Positions 1 to 6,342 of a DNA stretch of 7,922 nt are shown in pieces; positions within the stretch are counted from its first letter, which is position 1, and the number at the start of each line of letters is the position of its first letter. The stretch spans positions 1-7,922 of the forward strand of contig JALVOR010000004.1 of assembly GCA_027026295.1 (NCBI GenBank), written 5' to 3'. The DNA is from Anaerolineales bacterium (GTDB lineage: Bacteria; Chloroflexota; Anaerolineae; Anaerolineales; DRMV01). Position numbers and translations under genes: made by a program. The notes below the pieces were generated by a model. That model was not told the DNA's origin, did no database searches, and saw only the letters and a list, made by a program, of their open reading frames with translations.

Positions 1-871
1 GATCCACCGCGGCGAGACAGGCAGCGGTGTCGGGCACGGTCATGGCTGAGGAGAAGAGGAAGGGGCGGCCGCGCTGGCGCAGCCATTCCACGATTTTGGC
101 GTTGCCGGCGACCACGCCACCCACCACGCCAAAGGCTTTGGAAAGCGTGCCAATCTCGATGTCCACTTTGCCGTGCAGGTTGAAGTGGTCGACAATGCCG
201 CGTCCGCCGCGCCCCATCACGCCTTCGCCGTGGGCATCGTCCACCATCAGAATAGCGTCGTAGTTTTTGGTGACTTCGTAGATTTCGTCCAAGGGGGCGA
301 TGTCGCCGTCCATGCTGAACACGCCGTCAGTGACGACCAGGGCGCGTTTGAATTCGTGGCGGTGTTCCTTGAGTTTGGCTTCCAGGTCGGCGGGGTTACA
401 GTGCTCGTAGCGGATGATTTGGGCACGCGAGAGGCGGCTGCCGTCGATGATGCTGGCGTGGTTGAGTTCGTCGGAGAAGATGGCGTCGCCGCGTCCCACT
501 AACGCCGGGATGGTGCCCAGGTTGGCATTGAAGCCGGACTGGAAGGTGATGGCGGCTTCCACGCCTTTGAAGGCGGCGAGGCGCTTTTCCAATGCCACGT
601 GCAGGCTCATGGTGCCCGCAATGGTGCGCACCGCGCCGGGGCCAACGCCGTACTTTTCAATGGCTTCCTTTGCGGCTTGCACCAGTCGGGGGTGGTTGGC
701 AAGGCCGAGGTAGTTGTTGGAGCAAAAGTTGAGGGCTTTCTTGCCGTCCACCACCAGCCATGCCCCCTGGGGGGATTCTAAAGTGCGGATGTGGTTGTAA
801 AGCCCGCTTTCGCGGAGGTTTTGGAGTTCGTCTTCAATCCATTGCAATTTTGGGGGAAGTTTGGTTTCCAT
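1..871 (-). CDS. PLP-dependent acyltransferase, glycine C-acetyltransferase / AONS family (partial, C-terminus outside window)
   Basis: Enzymes of this alpha-oxoamine synthase family (PLP fold type I) join an acyl-CoA to an amino acid with loss of CoA, and usually CO2. Members make 2-amino-3-ketobutyrate from glycine (Kbl) or 8-amino-7-oxononanoate from alanine (BioF). I read 290 codons; the family is about 395 aa, so roughly a quarter is missing at the left edge. Visible motifs are an N-terminal [12 protein letters not shown], the PLP-stacking His in [10 protein letters not shown] (H138), the DDAHGEG motif (D212, H214) and the Schiff-base lysine in GTLSKAFG (K245). The start ATG at 871 has GAGGG about 8 nt upstream. 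The GAVRTIAGT and [18 protein letters not shown] stretches resemble the uncharacterised acyltransferase subgroup near Kbl (TIGR01825 type) more than classical Kbl or BioF. This is from memory. No threonine dehydrogenase or biotin gene is visible nearby. The family is certain; the substrate is not. Confidence 0.93.
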   Translation of the reverse strand, partial: METKLPPKLQWIEDELQNLRESGLYNHIRTLESPQGAWLVVDGKKALNFCSNNYLGLANHPRLVQAAKEAIEKYGVGPGAVRTIAGTMSLHVALEKRLAAFKGVEAAITFQSGFNANLGTIPALVGRGDAIFSDELNHASIIDGSRLSRAQIIRYEHCNPADLEAKLKEHRHEFKRALVVTDGVFSMDGDIAPLDEIYEVTKNYDAILMVDDAHGEGVMGRGGRGIVDHFNLHGKVDIEIGTLSKAFGVVGGVVAGNAKIVEWLRQRGRPFLFSSAMTVPDTAACLAAVD

Positions 872-911
872 AGGAATACCCTCGTGTAGGTGGAATGAAT
901 GCTGTGTTTTC

Positions 912-920
912 AGTATAGCA
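912..920 (-). promoter_or_regulatory. Extended -10 promoter of the acyltransferase gene
   Basis: On the minus strand the sequence reads TGC followed by TATACT (912-917), an extended -10 element matching TATAAT at 5 of 6 bases. No strong -35 is seen; TTTCCT lies 16 bp upstream. Transcription would begin near 905, giving a leader of about 35 nt that contains the GAGGG ribosome-binding site before the ATG at 871. Confidence 0.5.
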
Positions 921-1013
921 CAAAGGCAGGCAGAGGAAAGCGACTGTTGTCACGCGTTGAGGATGGCAGAAAAGAAATTCGTGGGCGGGGCGTGGTGAGT
1001 CACTGTGAAAGCG

Positions 1014-1044
1014 TTGAGTATTTGGAAAACGCGGCTGTTACAAT
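1014..1044 (+). promoter_or_regulatory. Candidate promoter for a leaderless transcript of the 525-aa gene
   Basis: TTGAGT (1014-1019) and TACAAT (1039-1044) form a -35/-10 pair with a long 19-bp spacer. The -10 ends only 6 bp before the ATG at 1051, so initiation at the usual distance would fall on, or within a base or two of, the start codon. No SD-like purine run lies between 1024 and 1050. The -10 is good; the -35 spacing is not ideal. Confidence 0.45.
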
Positions 1045-1050
1045 ATAGCC

Positions 1051-2628
1051 ATGCGAGCAACAAGGCGATGGCAATGGCTTGCAGCCGGCGCGGTGGTGCT
1101 GGCGGTAGCGTGGAAGGTATTTTGGCTGTGGCGGCAGGCGTTCCCCTTCAACGCCGACGAGGCCGTGGTGGGGCTGATGGCGCGCCACATCTTGCAGGGC
1201 GAGCGTCCCACTTTTTTCTACGGGCAGGCCTACATGGGCAGCCTGGACGCCTTTCTGGTGGCGGGCGGCTTTGCGCTGTTCGGTGCGCGTGTCTGGGTCA
1301 TTCGGCTGGTGCAGGTGGCGCTCTATGCGGGCACGGTGGCGCTGACCGGCTGTGTGGCGGGGCGGCTTTTCGGCTCGTGGAAGGCGGCAGCCGCGACGGC
1401 GCTGTTGATGGCGCTGCCCACGGTGAACATGACCCTTTACACCACTGTCAGCCTGGGCGGCTATGGCGAGGCGTTGCTGTTAGGCACGGCGTCGTTGTGT
1501 GTAGCGCTTTCGGCTTGGGGAAGCCAGCGCCGCGGCGCGTTCGTGTGGGGCGTGCTGGCGGGCGTTGGCCTGTGGGCGTTTGGCCTCACCCTGGTTTATG
1601 TGTTGCCGGCGGGGGCGTTTTTGCTCTGGCGCGCGGGGAAAGCGGCGCGGCGGGAAGCCGTGGCGTGGGCGGCGGTTGCAGTCCTGGGCAGCCTCGCGGG
1701 CGCGTGGCCGTGGTGGGTTTACGGGTTGCGGCACGGCTGGCACGCGCTGGTAGCCGAGTTGTTGGGCAGCGCAATTGCGGTGCAGCAGGGGGCTTACATC
1801 GTGCAGGTGGCGCGGCACGCGCTGTATTTCATGCTCTTGGGGCTGCCGGTGGCGCTGGGGTTGCGCCCGCCGTGGGATGTGCATTTGCTGGTGTGGCCGT
1901 TGGGTGTGGGCGCGGCGGCCCTCTATGTTGTCGGGGCGTGGCAATTGTGGCAGAAGCGGTGGGCATTGCCGCCCGCGACGTGGCTTCCGCTGGGTGTGGC
2001 GGCGGCGGTTACGGCAGGTTTCCTGCTGACGGCTTTCGGCAACGACCCCTCGGGGCGCTATTTTTTGCCTCTCACGCAGATGGCCTTTGTGGGGCTGGGG
2101 GGCTGGCTGGCTGCCCTCCGCTGGCGGGGGAAGCCCTTGGGCTGGGCGTTGCTTGGCTTCCTGCTGCTGTTCCATGCCCTAAGCACGGTGCAGGCCGCGG
2201 CGACCCCTTACCGCCTGACCACCCAGTTTGCCCCCGATGCCCGCGTGCGCCCCGGTTACGAAACCCAATTGATGGCGTTTTTGGAAGCCCACGGCGGCGA
2301 GCGAGGCTACACGACCTACTGGGTGGCCTATCCCCTTGCCTTTTTGTCCGCCGAACGTGTTATCCTTGTGCCGCGACTGCCTTATCATTGGGATTTGCGC
2401 TACACGCCCCGCGATGACCGTTACTCGCCTTATGATGCGGCGGTGGCGGCTGCTCCGCGGGCGGTTTACGTCACCGTGGCGCATCCCCGCTTAGAGGATT
2501 GCCTGCGCGCCGCGTTCCGGCGGCAGGGCGTGGCATGGCAGGAAGCCGTGATGGGCGATTACCGCGTGTTTTACGACCTGAGCCGCAAAGTCACGCCCGA
2601 TGAGGCGTTAGAGGCTTGCGAGTGGTGA
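1051..2628 (+). CDS. Polytopic membrane protein, probable GT-C (family 39-like) glycosyltransferase
   Basis: A 525-aa integral membrane protein. Segment 1 spans about residues 9-27. It is followed by an outer loop with FNADEAVVGL (D36, E37) and FYGQAYMGSLDA (56-67). This matches GT-C enzymes such as ArnT/PMT, where an acidic pair in the first external loop is catalytic. About ten further hydrophobic segments reach residue ~380 and include GRYFLPL (335-341). The last ~125 residues look extracytoplasmic and contain YTTYWVAYPLAFLSAERV. By family analogy it would move a sugar from a polyprenyl-phosphate donor to an envelope acceptor; neither substrate can be told. The start is firm: an in-frame TGA at 1015-1017 lies upstream, no other start codon lies between, and the next in-frame start (GTG, codon 15) would cut segment 1. 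No SD is present. The downstream gene has its own possible promoter. Fold assignment is fairly sure, activity inferred. Confidence 0.85.
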   Translation: MRATRRWQWLAAGAVVLAVAWKVFWLWRQAFPFNADEAVVGLMARHILQGERPTFFYGQAYMGSLDAFLVAGGFALFGARVWVIRLVQVALYAGTVALTGCVAGRLFGSWKAAAATALLMALPTVNMTLYTTVSLGGYGEALLLGTASLCVALSAWGSQRRGAFVWGVLAGVGLWAFGLTLVYVLPAGAFLLWRAGKAARREAVAWAAVAVLGSLAGAWPWWVYGLRHGWHALVAELLGSAIAVQQGAYIVQVARHALYFMLLGLPVALGLRPPWDVHLLVWPLGVGAAALYVVGAWQLWQKRWALPPATWLPLGVAAAVTAGFLLTAFGNDPSGRYFLPLTQMAFVGLGGWLAALRWRGKPLGWALLGFLLLFHALSTVQAAATPYRLTTQFAPDARVRPGYETQLMAFLEAHGGERGYTTYWVAYPLAFLSAERVILVPRLPYHWDLRYTPRDDRYSPYDAAVAAAPRAVYVTVAHPRLEDCLRAAFRRQGVAWQEAVMGDYRVFYDLSRKVTPDEALEACEW

Positions 2629-2645
2629 AGCATGCCCTGTATAAA
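2616..2645 (+). promoter_or_regulatory. Candidate promoter for the 486-aa gene and trmH
   Basis: TTGCGA (2616-2621) and TATAAA (2640-2645) are separated by 18 bp, matching sigma70 consensus at 4/6 and 5/6 positions. The -35 lies in the last codons of the upstream gene. Transcription would begin near 2652, with a leader of about 70 nt before the ATG at 2721. The 92-bp gap otherwise shows only weak, interrupted inverted repeats. Read-through from the upstream gene is equally possible. Confidence 0.4.
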
Positions 2646-2720
2646 CACACAGGCGCAAATGGGTAAAACGCCGCCCGCATTCCGCAGCCCGTGTTTTGTG
2701 GTTTTTCCTTGAGGTAGAAA

Positions 2721-4181
2721 ATGAGCGAACATAACCGCGATTTAGACCGCCTGGCCGGTGTGCTGACGCTGCTTTTGGTGTTTGCCATGGCCGCCCGTTT
2801 TGCGGTTTCTGCCGATACGTGGTGGCATTTGCGCGCCGGGGAATGGATCTGGCAGCACAAGGCGCTGCCGTGGGTGGACCATTTCTCGTACACGCGGGCT
2901 GGGGCACCGTGGCATTATCCGGGCGCACCGGTAGAAGTGCTGATGTACTGGCTGGTGCGACTGGGGGGCCTGGGGATGTTAGGCGTGTGGCAGGCGGTGA
3001 TGGTGACGGCAACTTTCGCTCTGGTGTGGGATATGTCGCCCGGCCACCCGTTGTTGAAGGCGGCGGTGCTGCTGTTGGGGGCGGTCACGGCTTCCCCGCA
3101 CTGGATTGCGCGCCCTTACCTTGTAACGCTGTTTTTTACGGCGCTGTTTTTGTGGCTGCTGGCGCGCTGGAAGGCCACCGGGGCGCGGTGGGCACTGTGG
3201 TTGCTTCCTTTGTTGATGGTGGTATGGGTGAATACCCACGGCGGGTATATCCTGGGGCTGGTGTGGTGGGGCGTGTATTTCGTCAGCGCGGTGGGACGTT
3301 GTGGCTGGGCGAAGGTCACGCGCAACCCGCAGGCGGCTCTTTGCCGCTCGGTACTGCCGCTGGCCGCGGTGGGCGTTTTCTTAGTGGTGGCGATGCTTCT
3401 CAACCCTTACGGCGCGGAAATGCTGCGTTACCCTGCTTACACCCTTCACATGGAAGCCACCAAAGTCGTCATCGCCGAATGGCAGTCGCCGGACTTCCAC
3501 GAACTGGTGTTTTGGCCGTTGCTGGGGATGTTGCTGCTGCTGGTGGGCGGCGCGGCGCTTTCCACTAAACAGTGGGCGCTGGAAGAGGTGCTGCTGGCGA
3601 TGGGCATGGTTTATATGGCGCTGAACTGGCGGCGCAATGTGGATGTGTTCGCCGTCGTTACCGTTCCCCTGCTTTCCCGCTACTGGCACGACATCCTTGC
3701 CGGGGCGTGGGTGCAGGTGCCGCATCCCGGGTCGAAGCCCAGCCCGTGGCACCCCCGCATCAACCTTGCCCTCGTGGCGCTGATTGCCTTTGCTGCTTTC
3801 CTGAAGGCCGGCGTCAATGCGCTGCCAAATTACACCGCTGCACAGGTCGAGAAAACTTACCCTATGGGGGCAGTGCGTTTTCTGAAGGCACACCCCTCGG
3901 AGGGGCACCTGTTCAATTACTACGATTGGGGCGGTTTCCTGACCTGGAATTTGCGCCAGTACCCGGTGTTCATCGACGGGCGGGCGGATTTGTACGGCGA
4001 CGATTTCATCCAGCAATGGCTCAATGTCATGCAGGCTAGGCCGGAATGGAAGTCTGTGCTGGATTACTGGCATGTGGACCGGGTGCTGATTCCGCCAGAT
4101 ACGCGGTTGGGCGTCGCTCTGCAGGCAAACGATTGGCGACTGCTTTATCACGATGACCTTTGCGAACTTTACGGACGCTGA
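2721..4181 (+). CDS. Polytopic membrane protein of GT-C-like type, function unknown
   Basis: A 486-aa protein with about ten hydrophobic segments. It is not an evident close duplicate of the preceding 525-aa protein. Signature stretches are ADTWWHLRAGEWI (31-43), directly after segment 1, then RPYLVTLFF (131-139), VNTHGGYILGL (170-180), EWQSPDF (253-259), a basic RRN (303-305), YDWGGFLTW (401-409) and VFIDGRADLYG (416-426). An Asp just after the first membrane segment followed by WWHL is the pattern of a widespread bacterial family usually annotated as glycosyltransferase family 39-like or hypothetical. D32 would be the candidate catalytic or metal-binding residue by analogy. The C-terminal ~110 residues form an extracytoplasmic domain. 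The ATG at 2721 has GAGGT at 2711-2715. The stop is 11 bp before trmH, so the two are almost surely cotranscribed. Membrane location is certain, enzyme activity inferred. Confidence 0.85.
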   Translation: MSEHNRDLDRLAGVLTLLLVFAMAARFAVSADTWWHLRAGEWIWQHKALPWVDHFSYTRAGAPWHYPGAPVEVLMYWLVRLGGLGMLGVWQAVMVTATFALVWDMSPGHPLLKAAVLLLGAVTASPHWIARPYLVTLFFTALFLWLLARWKATGARWALWLLPLLMVVWVNTHGGYILGLVWWGVYFVSAVGRCGWAKVTRNPQAALCRSVLPLAAVGVFLVVAMLLNPYGAEMLRYPAYTLHMEATKVVIAEWQSPDFHELVFWPLLGMLLLLVGGAALSTKQWALEEVLLAMGMVYMALNWRRNVDVFAVVTVPLLSRYWHDILAGAWVQVPHPGSKPSPWHPRINLALVALIAFAAFLKAGVNALPNYTAAQVEKTYPMGAVRFLKAHPSEGHLFNYYDWGGFLTWNLRQYPVFIDGRADLYGDDFIQQWLNVMQARPEWKSVLDYWHVDRVLIPPDTRLGVALQANDWRLLYHDDLCELYGR

Positions 4182-4187
4182 AAGGAG
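4182..4187 (+). promoter_or_regulatory. Ribosome-binding site deciding the trmH start
   Basis: AAGGAG sits 5 nt before the ATG at 4193. An earlier in-frame ATG at 4160 lies within the 3' end of the upstream gene, lacks a comparable site, and would add 11 residues (MRTLRTLKGER) with no family similarity. I therefore start the gene at 4193. Confidence 0.85.
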
Positions 4188-4192
4188 AGCGC

Positions 4193-4939
4193 ATGGAAGC
4201 CGATCTGCGACGCGAGTTGATTGCCTTTTTGGGGCAGTTCGTCACCGAGCACAAGCGCCAGCGCATTGCCGAAGTGCTGCAATGGCGCACCCGTTATGTG
4301 ACGTTTTTGCTGGAAGACATCTACCAGTCGCAAAATGCCAGCGCCACGCTGCGCACTGCCGACCTTTTTGGTATTCAGGATGTGTACGTGGCCGAAAACT
4401 GGAACCTCTACAAGGTCAACCCCGATGTGGCGCTGGGGGCGCACAAGTGGGTTGATTTGCACCGCTTCCGCAGCCCGGCGGGGCAGGAAGCGCCCGAGGC
4501 GCTGGACGCGTTGCACGAGATGCCACAGCACTTCCCGGCCACCGAGGCGGCGATGGCGCACCTGCGGGAACGCGGCTATGTACTGGTCGCCACCTCGCCG
4601 CATCGCGAGGCGTGGGGGCTGGAAGACGTCCCCTTAGACCGCCCCTTAGCGTTTTTGTTTGGCAACGAGCGCGAGGGGCTGAGCCCTTATGCTCTGGAAC
4701 ACGCCGATGCTTACCTGCGGCTGCCGATGTATGGCTTCACGGAGAGTTTCAACATTTCGGTGAGCGTGGCGATAACCCTTACGCATGTTGTGGAAGCCCT
4801 CCACCGCTCGGAAGCGCCGTGGCGGTTGACGGAGGACGAACGCGAAGCATTGCTGCTGAAGTGGTACCGCAGCATTCTGGAACGCCACGAGGCGTTAGAG
4901 CGGGCGTTTTACCGCCAGCGGGGGCTGGCCGCACCGTAA
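4193..4939 (+). CDS. trmH: TrmH-family (SpoU/SPOUT) RNA 2'-O-methyltransferase
   Basis: A 248-aa SAM-dependent methyltransferase with the knotted SPOUT fold. TrmH itself methylates the ribose 2'-OH of G18 in the tRNA D-loop; close relatives act on other tRNA or rRNA sites. All three SPOUT motifs are visible. Motif 1 is SQNASATLRTADLFGI (46-61), with N48 and the candidate catalytic R54. Motif 2 is FLFGNEREGLS (154-164). Motif 3 is LPMYGFTESFNISVSVAITL (177-196), where S185-F-N187 aligns with SLN of E. coli TrmH. Charged helical extensions flank the core: residues 1-40 contain an RQRIAEVLQWR stretch like the TrmH N-terminus, and 210-248 form the C-terminal tail. This resembles TrmH more than RlmB, which has a separate RNA-binding domain in front. 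It follows the 486-aa membrane-protein gene after 11 bp; no functional link between the two is evident. The tRNA Gm18 target is inferred. Confidence 0.9.
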   Translation: MEADLRRELIAFLGQFVTEHKRQRIAEVLQWRTRYVTFLLEDIYQSQNASATLRTADLFGIQDVYVAENWNLYKVNPDVALGAHKWVDLHRFRSPAGQEAPEALDALHEMPQHFPATEAAMAHLRERGYVLVATSPHREAWGLEDVPLDRPLAFLFGNEREGLSPYALEHADAYLRLPMYGFTESFNISVSVAITLTHVVEALHRSEAPWRLTEDEREALLLKWYRSILERHEALERAFYRQRGLAAP

Positions 4940-4950
4940 GCCGTGGGCCG

Positions 4951-5060
4951 CGGATGACACGGATAATAACGGATGGGTGCGGATTTTTTATAACGCAAAG
5001 GCCGCGAAGAGCGCAAAGCGCAAAGGATTTTTCGTGTTTCTCGCTGTTCTTCTGTGTTTC
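4951..5060. repeat. Mosaic of three degenerate short tandem repeat blocks
   Basis: Three unlike blocks adjoin in the noncoding gap after trmH. Block A has CGGAT starting at 4951, 4960, 4970 and 4980, in a context like GCGGATGACACGGAT. Block B has CGCAAAG or CGCGAAG at 4994, 5003, 5012 and 5019. Block C has three 10-mers, TTCGTGTTTC (5031), TCGCTGTTCT (5041) and TCTGTGTTTC (5051). Spacing is 7-10 bp throughout. From memory, similar strings (ATCCGTG-, CGCAAAG- and TTCGTG-type) recur in intergenic regions of many environmental bacteria, so this is probably an interspersed noncoding repeat of unknown role. No open frame of note lies here. Confidence 0.6.
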
Positions 5061-5097
5061 CCCTTGCCGGGGGCGAATAGATACGCGGAACAAACGA

Positions 5098-5131
5098 AAA
5101 ACCCCTCGCCCGTTTGTGAGCGAGGGGTTTT
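5098..5131. terminator. Bidirectional rho-independent terminator (trmH / tRNA-Gln)
   Basis: ACCCCTCGC (5101-5109) pairs perfectly with GCGAGGGGT (5120-5128) around a 10-nt loop, and flanking A and T runs extend the stem to about 12 bp. Minus-strand transcripts end the stem with a run of five U, directly after the tRNA-Gln CCA end. Plus-strand transcripts coming from trmH end with UUUU. It can therefore serve both converging units. Confidence 0.88.
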
Positions 5132-5205
5132 GGCTGGGGGCGGAGGACTCGAACCTCCACATACGGATCCAGAGTCCGCTGTCCTGCCGATTAGACGAGC
5201 CCCCA
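5131..5205 (-). tRNA. tRNA-Gln (anticodon CUG)
   Basis: This minus-strand tRNA reads CAG glutamine codons. Acceptor strands TGGGGGC (5199-5205) and GCCCCCA (5135-5141) form 7 perfect pairs. The discriminator is G (5134) and the CCA end is encoded (5131-5133). The D arm begins GTCTAATCGGCAGGAC, as in bacterial Gln/Glu tRNAs. The anticodon stem GCGGA/TCCGT has one G-U pair and carries loop CTCTGGA, with anticodon CTG at 5170-5172. The T arm is GGAGG-TTCGAGT-CCTCC. Without CCA it is 72 nt. It has its own promoter upstream and a terminator touching its 3' end, so it is a stand-alone unit. A separate UUG-reading tRNA-Gln may exist elsewhere in the genome. Confidence 0.96.
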
Positions 5206-5217
5206 ACAGCGGGCGTA

Positions 5218-5246
5218 ATTCTACCATGAGGCGGGGGGCGTGTCCA
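5218..5246 (-). promoter_or_regulatory. Promoter of tRNA-Gln
   Basis: On the minus strand TGGACA (5241-5246) and TAGAAT (5218-5223) are separated by exactly 17 bp, each matching sigma70 consensus at 5 of 6 bases. Transcription would start near 5211, only about 6 nt before the mature tRNA 5' end at 5205, leaving a very short leader for RNase P to remove. This is the best promoter match in the window. Confidence 0.75.
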
Positions 5247-5257
5247 GTTTTGGCGCG

Positions 5258-5287
5258 AAAAAATTTGGGCATTGTTGTCCTCTGCCC
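5258..5287 (-). terminator. Probable rho-independent terminator of the rsfS operon
   Basis: On the minus strand GGGCA (5283-5287) pairs with TGCCC (5267-5271) around an 11-nt loop, followed by AAATTTTTT (5258-5266). The stem is short (5 bp, mostly G-C) but the U run is good. It sits about 50 nt beyond the rsfS stop and just upstream of the tRNA-Gln promoter, where a boundary between units is expected. Confidence 0.45.
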
Positions 5288-5335
5288 GTTGGGTAAGGCG
5301 GGGGTGCTTTTCGCCTGTGCACGGGGCGTGCCGGT

Positions 5336-5677
5336 TTACTGGATGTGCACCAACGTCTTCCCCTCCGCCCAAAGGTCTTCCAGGCGGTAGTATTCCCGCA
5401 GGTCAGGGGCAAAAAGGTGGACGACGACTTCGCCAAAGTCGAGCAGCACCCAGCCTGAGCGGGCATTGCCTTCCGGGCGCCCATGGACTTTGAGCCTGCG
5501 CCCCTCATCCAGCGTAATACGGGCGAGCGCATCTAACATGCGGTCGCTGCTGCCTGAGCAAATGACGAAGTAGTCGGCAAAGGGTGCCAAGTCGCGAATG
5601 TCCAACAGGATGATGTTTTCCCCCTTGTGTTCTTGCAAAACGTCGACAATGTGGTGTGCAAAAGCGAGCGTATCCAA
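5336..5677 (-). CDS. rsfS: Ribosomal silencing factor RsfS (Iojap/YbeB)
   Basis: RsfS binds ribosomal protein L14 on the 50S subunit and blocks joining to 30S, lowering translation when nutrients are short. It is 113 aa from the chosen start, close to the usual 105-120. Family hallmarks are DYFVICSGSSDR (35-46), the VHGRPEGNARSGW stretch (64-76), and the C-terminal DFGEVVVHLFAP (80-91) with REYYRLEDLW (94-103). The start is TTG at 5677: AAAGGAGGT lies 3 nt upstream, and the protein then begins MDTLAFAHHIVDVL, like other RsfS. An ATG at 5704 would add nine residues (MPPFAKGGS) encoded by the ribosome-binding site itself. It is last in the minus-strand operon, 42 bp after thpR, with a probable terminator beyond. 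In many bacteria rsfS lies beside nadD; here it does not. Confidence 0.95.
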   Translation of the reverse strand: MDTLAFAHHIVDVLQEHKGENIILLDIRDLAPFADYFVICSGSSDRMLDALARITLDEGRRLKVHGRPEGNARSGWVLLDFGEVVVHLFAPDLREYYRLEDLWAEGKTLVHIQ

Positions 5678-5680
5678 GGA

Positions 5681-5689
5681 ACCTCCTTT
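5681..5689 (-). promoter_or_regulatory. Strong ribosome-binding site fixing the TTG start of rsfS
   Basis: The minus strand reads AAAGGAGGT, a near-perfect complement of the 16S rRNA 3' end, followed by TCC and the TTG at 5677. It argues strongly for TTG rather than the upstream ATG at 5704. A strong site with a weak start codon would set a moderate translation rate. Confidence 0.85.
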
Positions 5690-5719
5690 GGCAAAGGGTG
5701 GCATGGAGCAAAGGTGGAA

Positions 5720-6322
5720 TTACGCCACCGAAGGCGGCGCTTCGGGGTTGAGGTGGGTGGTGAAGAGTCGGGTGTATATTGCGCCTTCGGGGTGCAGGTC
5801 GCTGCGGTAAAGGTGAACTTCGCTGACACGGGCGCTGCCGAGGAAGCCCACGGTGGTTTCCTGCAGTAAACGGCTGATTTCCCGTACCTGACCGCCCGTG
5901 GCGTTGCGGGAAACTCGCCCGAGGGTGAGGTGCGGCTGGTAGGGGCGGCGCTCGCTCTGGTAGCCCAGTTTGGCGGTGGCCTGGTCGATGCCCCGCTGCA
6001 GGGCGAGGAGTTCGTGGGGGGCTTCCACCCCCACCCAAATCACCCGCGGGCGGCGCATGTCGGGGAATGCACCTAAGGTGCCGACGCTGAACTCGAAGGG
6101 GCGGTGGGTCTCTACTTCGCCGGCGAGCAAGTGGGTGAGAATGCGCAGGTTGTGTTCCGAAACGTCGCCCAGAAATTTGAGAGTAAGGTGGATGTTCTTG
6201 GGGGGAACCCAGCGAATGGGGTAAGGCTGCAATGCTTTTTGCAGGGTATGCGCGACGTGGGCAAGATGCCGCTGGACGTCTTCTGGCAGATCAATGGCGA
6301 TGAAGGCGCGAATGACGCTCAT
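5720..6322 (-). CDS. thpR: RNA 2',3'-cyclic phosphodiesterase ThpR (LigT family)
   Basis: A 200-aa 2H phosphoesterase. The family opens 2',3'-cyclic phosphate RNA ends to 2'-phosphates and can reversibly join tRNA halves through a 2'-5' bond (LigT). Both catalytic HxT motifs are intact: HLTLKF with H45 and T47, and HLTLGR with H131 and T133. The start MSVIRAFIAIDLPE is the family N-terminus (RxFxAIxLP), and length matches the usual 175-200 aa. The ATG at 6322 is preceded by GAGG (6329-6332). The gene begins 20 bp after the receiver gene and ends 42 bp before rsfS, so it lies inside the operon. Cytoplasmic. The last ~12 residues are poorly conserved. Its natural substrate is unknown for most bacteria. 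Confidence 0.95.
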   Translation of the reverse strand: MSVIRAFIAIDLPEDVQRHLAHVAHTLQKALQPYPIRWVPPKNIHLTLKFLGDVSEHNLRILTHLLAGEVETHRPFEFSVGTLGAFPDMRRPRVIWVGVEAPHELLALQRGIDQATAKLGYQSERRPYQPHLTLGRVSRNATGGQVREISRLLQETTVGFLGSARVSEVHLYRSDLHPEGAIYTRLFTTHLNPEAPPSVA

Positions 6323-6342
6323 GAAAAACCTCGTCGTGGGGG

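Noticed and set aside
27..781. Plus-strand frames opposite the acyltransferase
   Set aside because: They are antisense to a gene with all catalytic motifs intact.
1005..2417. A 470-codon open frame on the plus strand overlapping the 525-aa gene, and a 231-codon frame on the opposite strand (1480-2175)
   Set aside because: Translations are Gly/Ala/Arg-rich or Arg/Gln/Pro-rich with no motif. Such frames are common by-products of GC-rich coding DNA, and the overlapped gene has clear membrane segments and family motifs.
2641..2695. Inverted repeat AAACAC/GTGTTT with an inner GGCG/CGCC in the gap between the two membrane-protein genes, considered as a terminator or riboswitch
   Set aside because: Stems are 4-6 bp, interrupted and far apart, and no known riboswitch core is visible.
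2819..4151. Long frames overlapping the 486-aa gene (249 codons plus strand from 2819; 256 codons minus strand 3381-4151)
   Set aside because: Low-complexity composition with no domain, and no SD was identified; the in-frame membrane protein explains the region.
4951..5060. Repeat mosaic considered as a CRISPR array
   Set aside because: Units are 7-10 bp, degenerate and without spacers.
5131..5205. tRNA-Gln considered as an integration (att) site of a mobile element
   Set aside because: No integrase, no direct repeat of the tRNA 3' end seen in the window, and ordinary housekeeping genes lie on both sides.
5319..5331. Perfect GCACG/CGTGC hairpin just after the rsfS stop, considered as terminator
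   Set aside because: The loop is only 3 nt and no U run follows; the hairpin with six U at 5258-5287 is a better candidate.
4779..5390. Open frames of 137-205 codons crossing the trmH end, the repeats and the tRNA
   Set aside because: They run through a tRNA and a terminator and have no coding signature.
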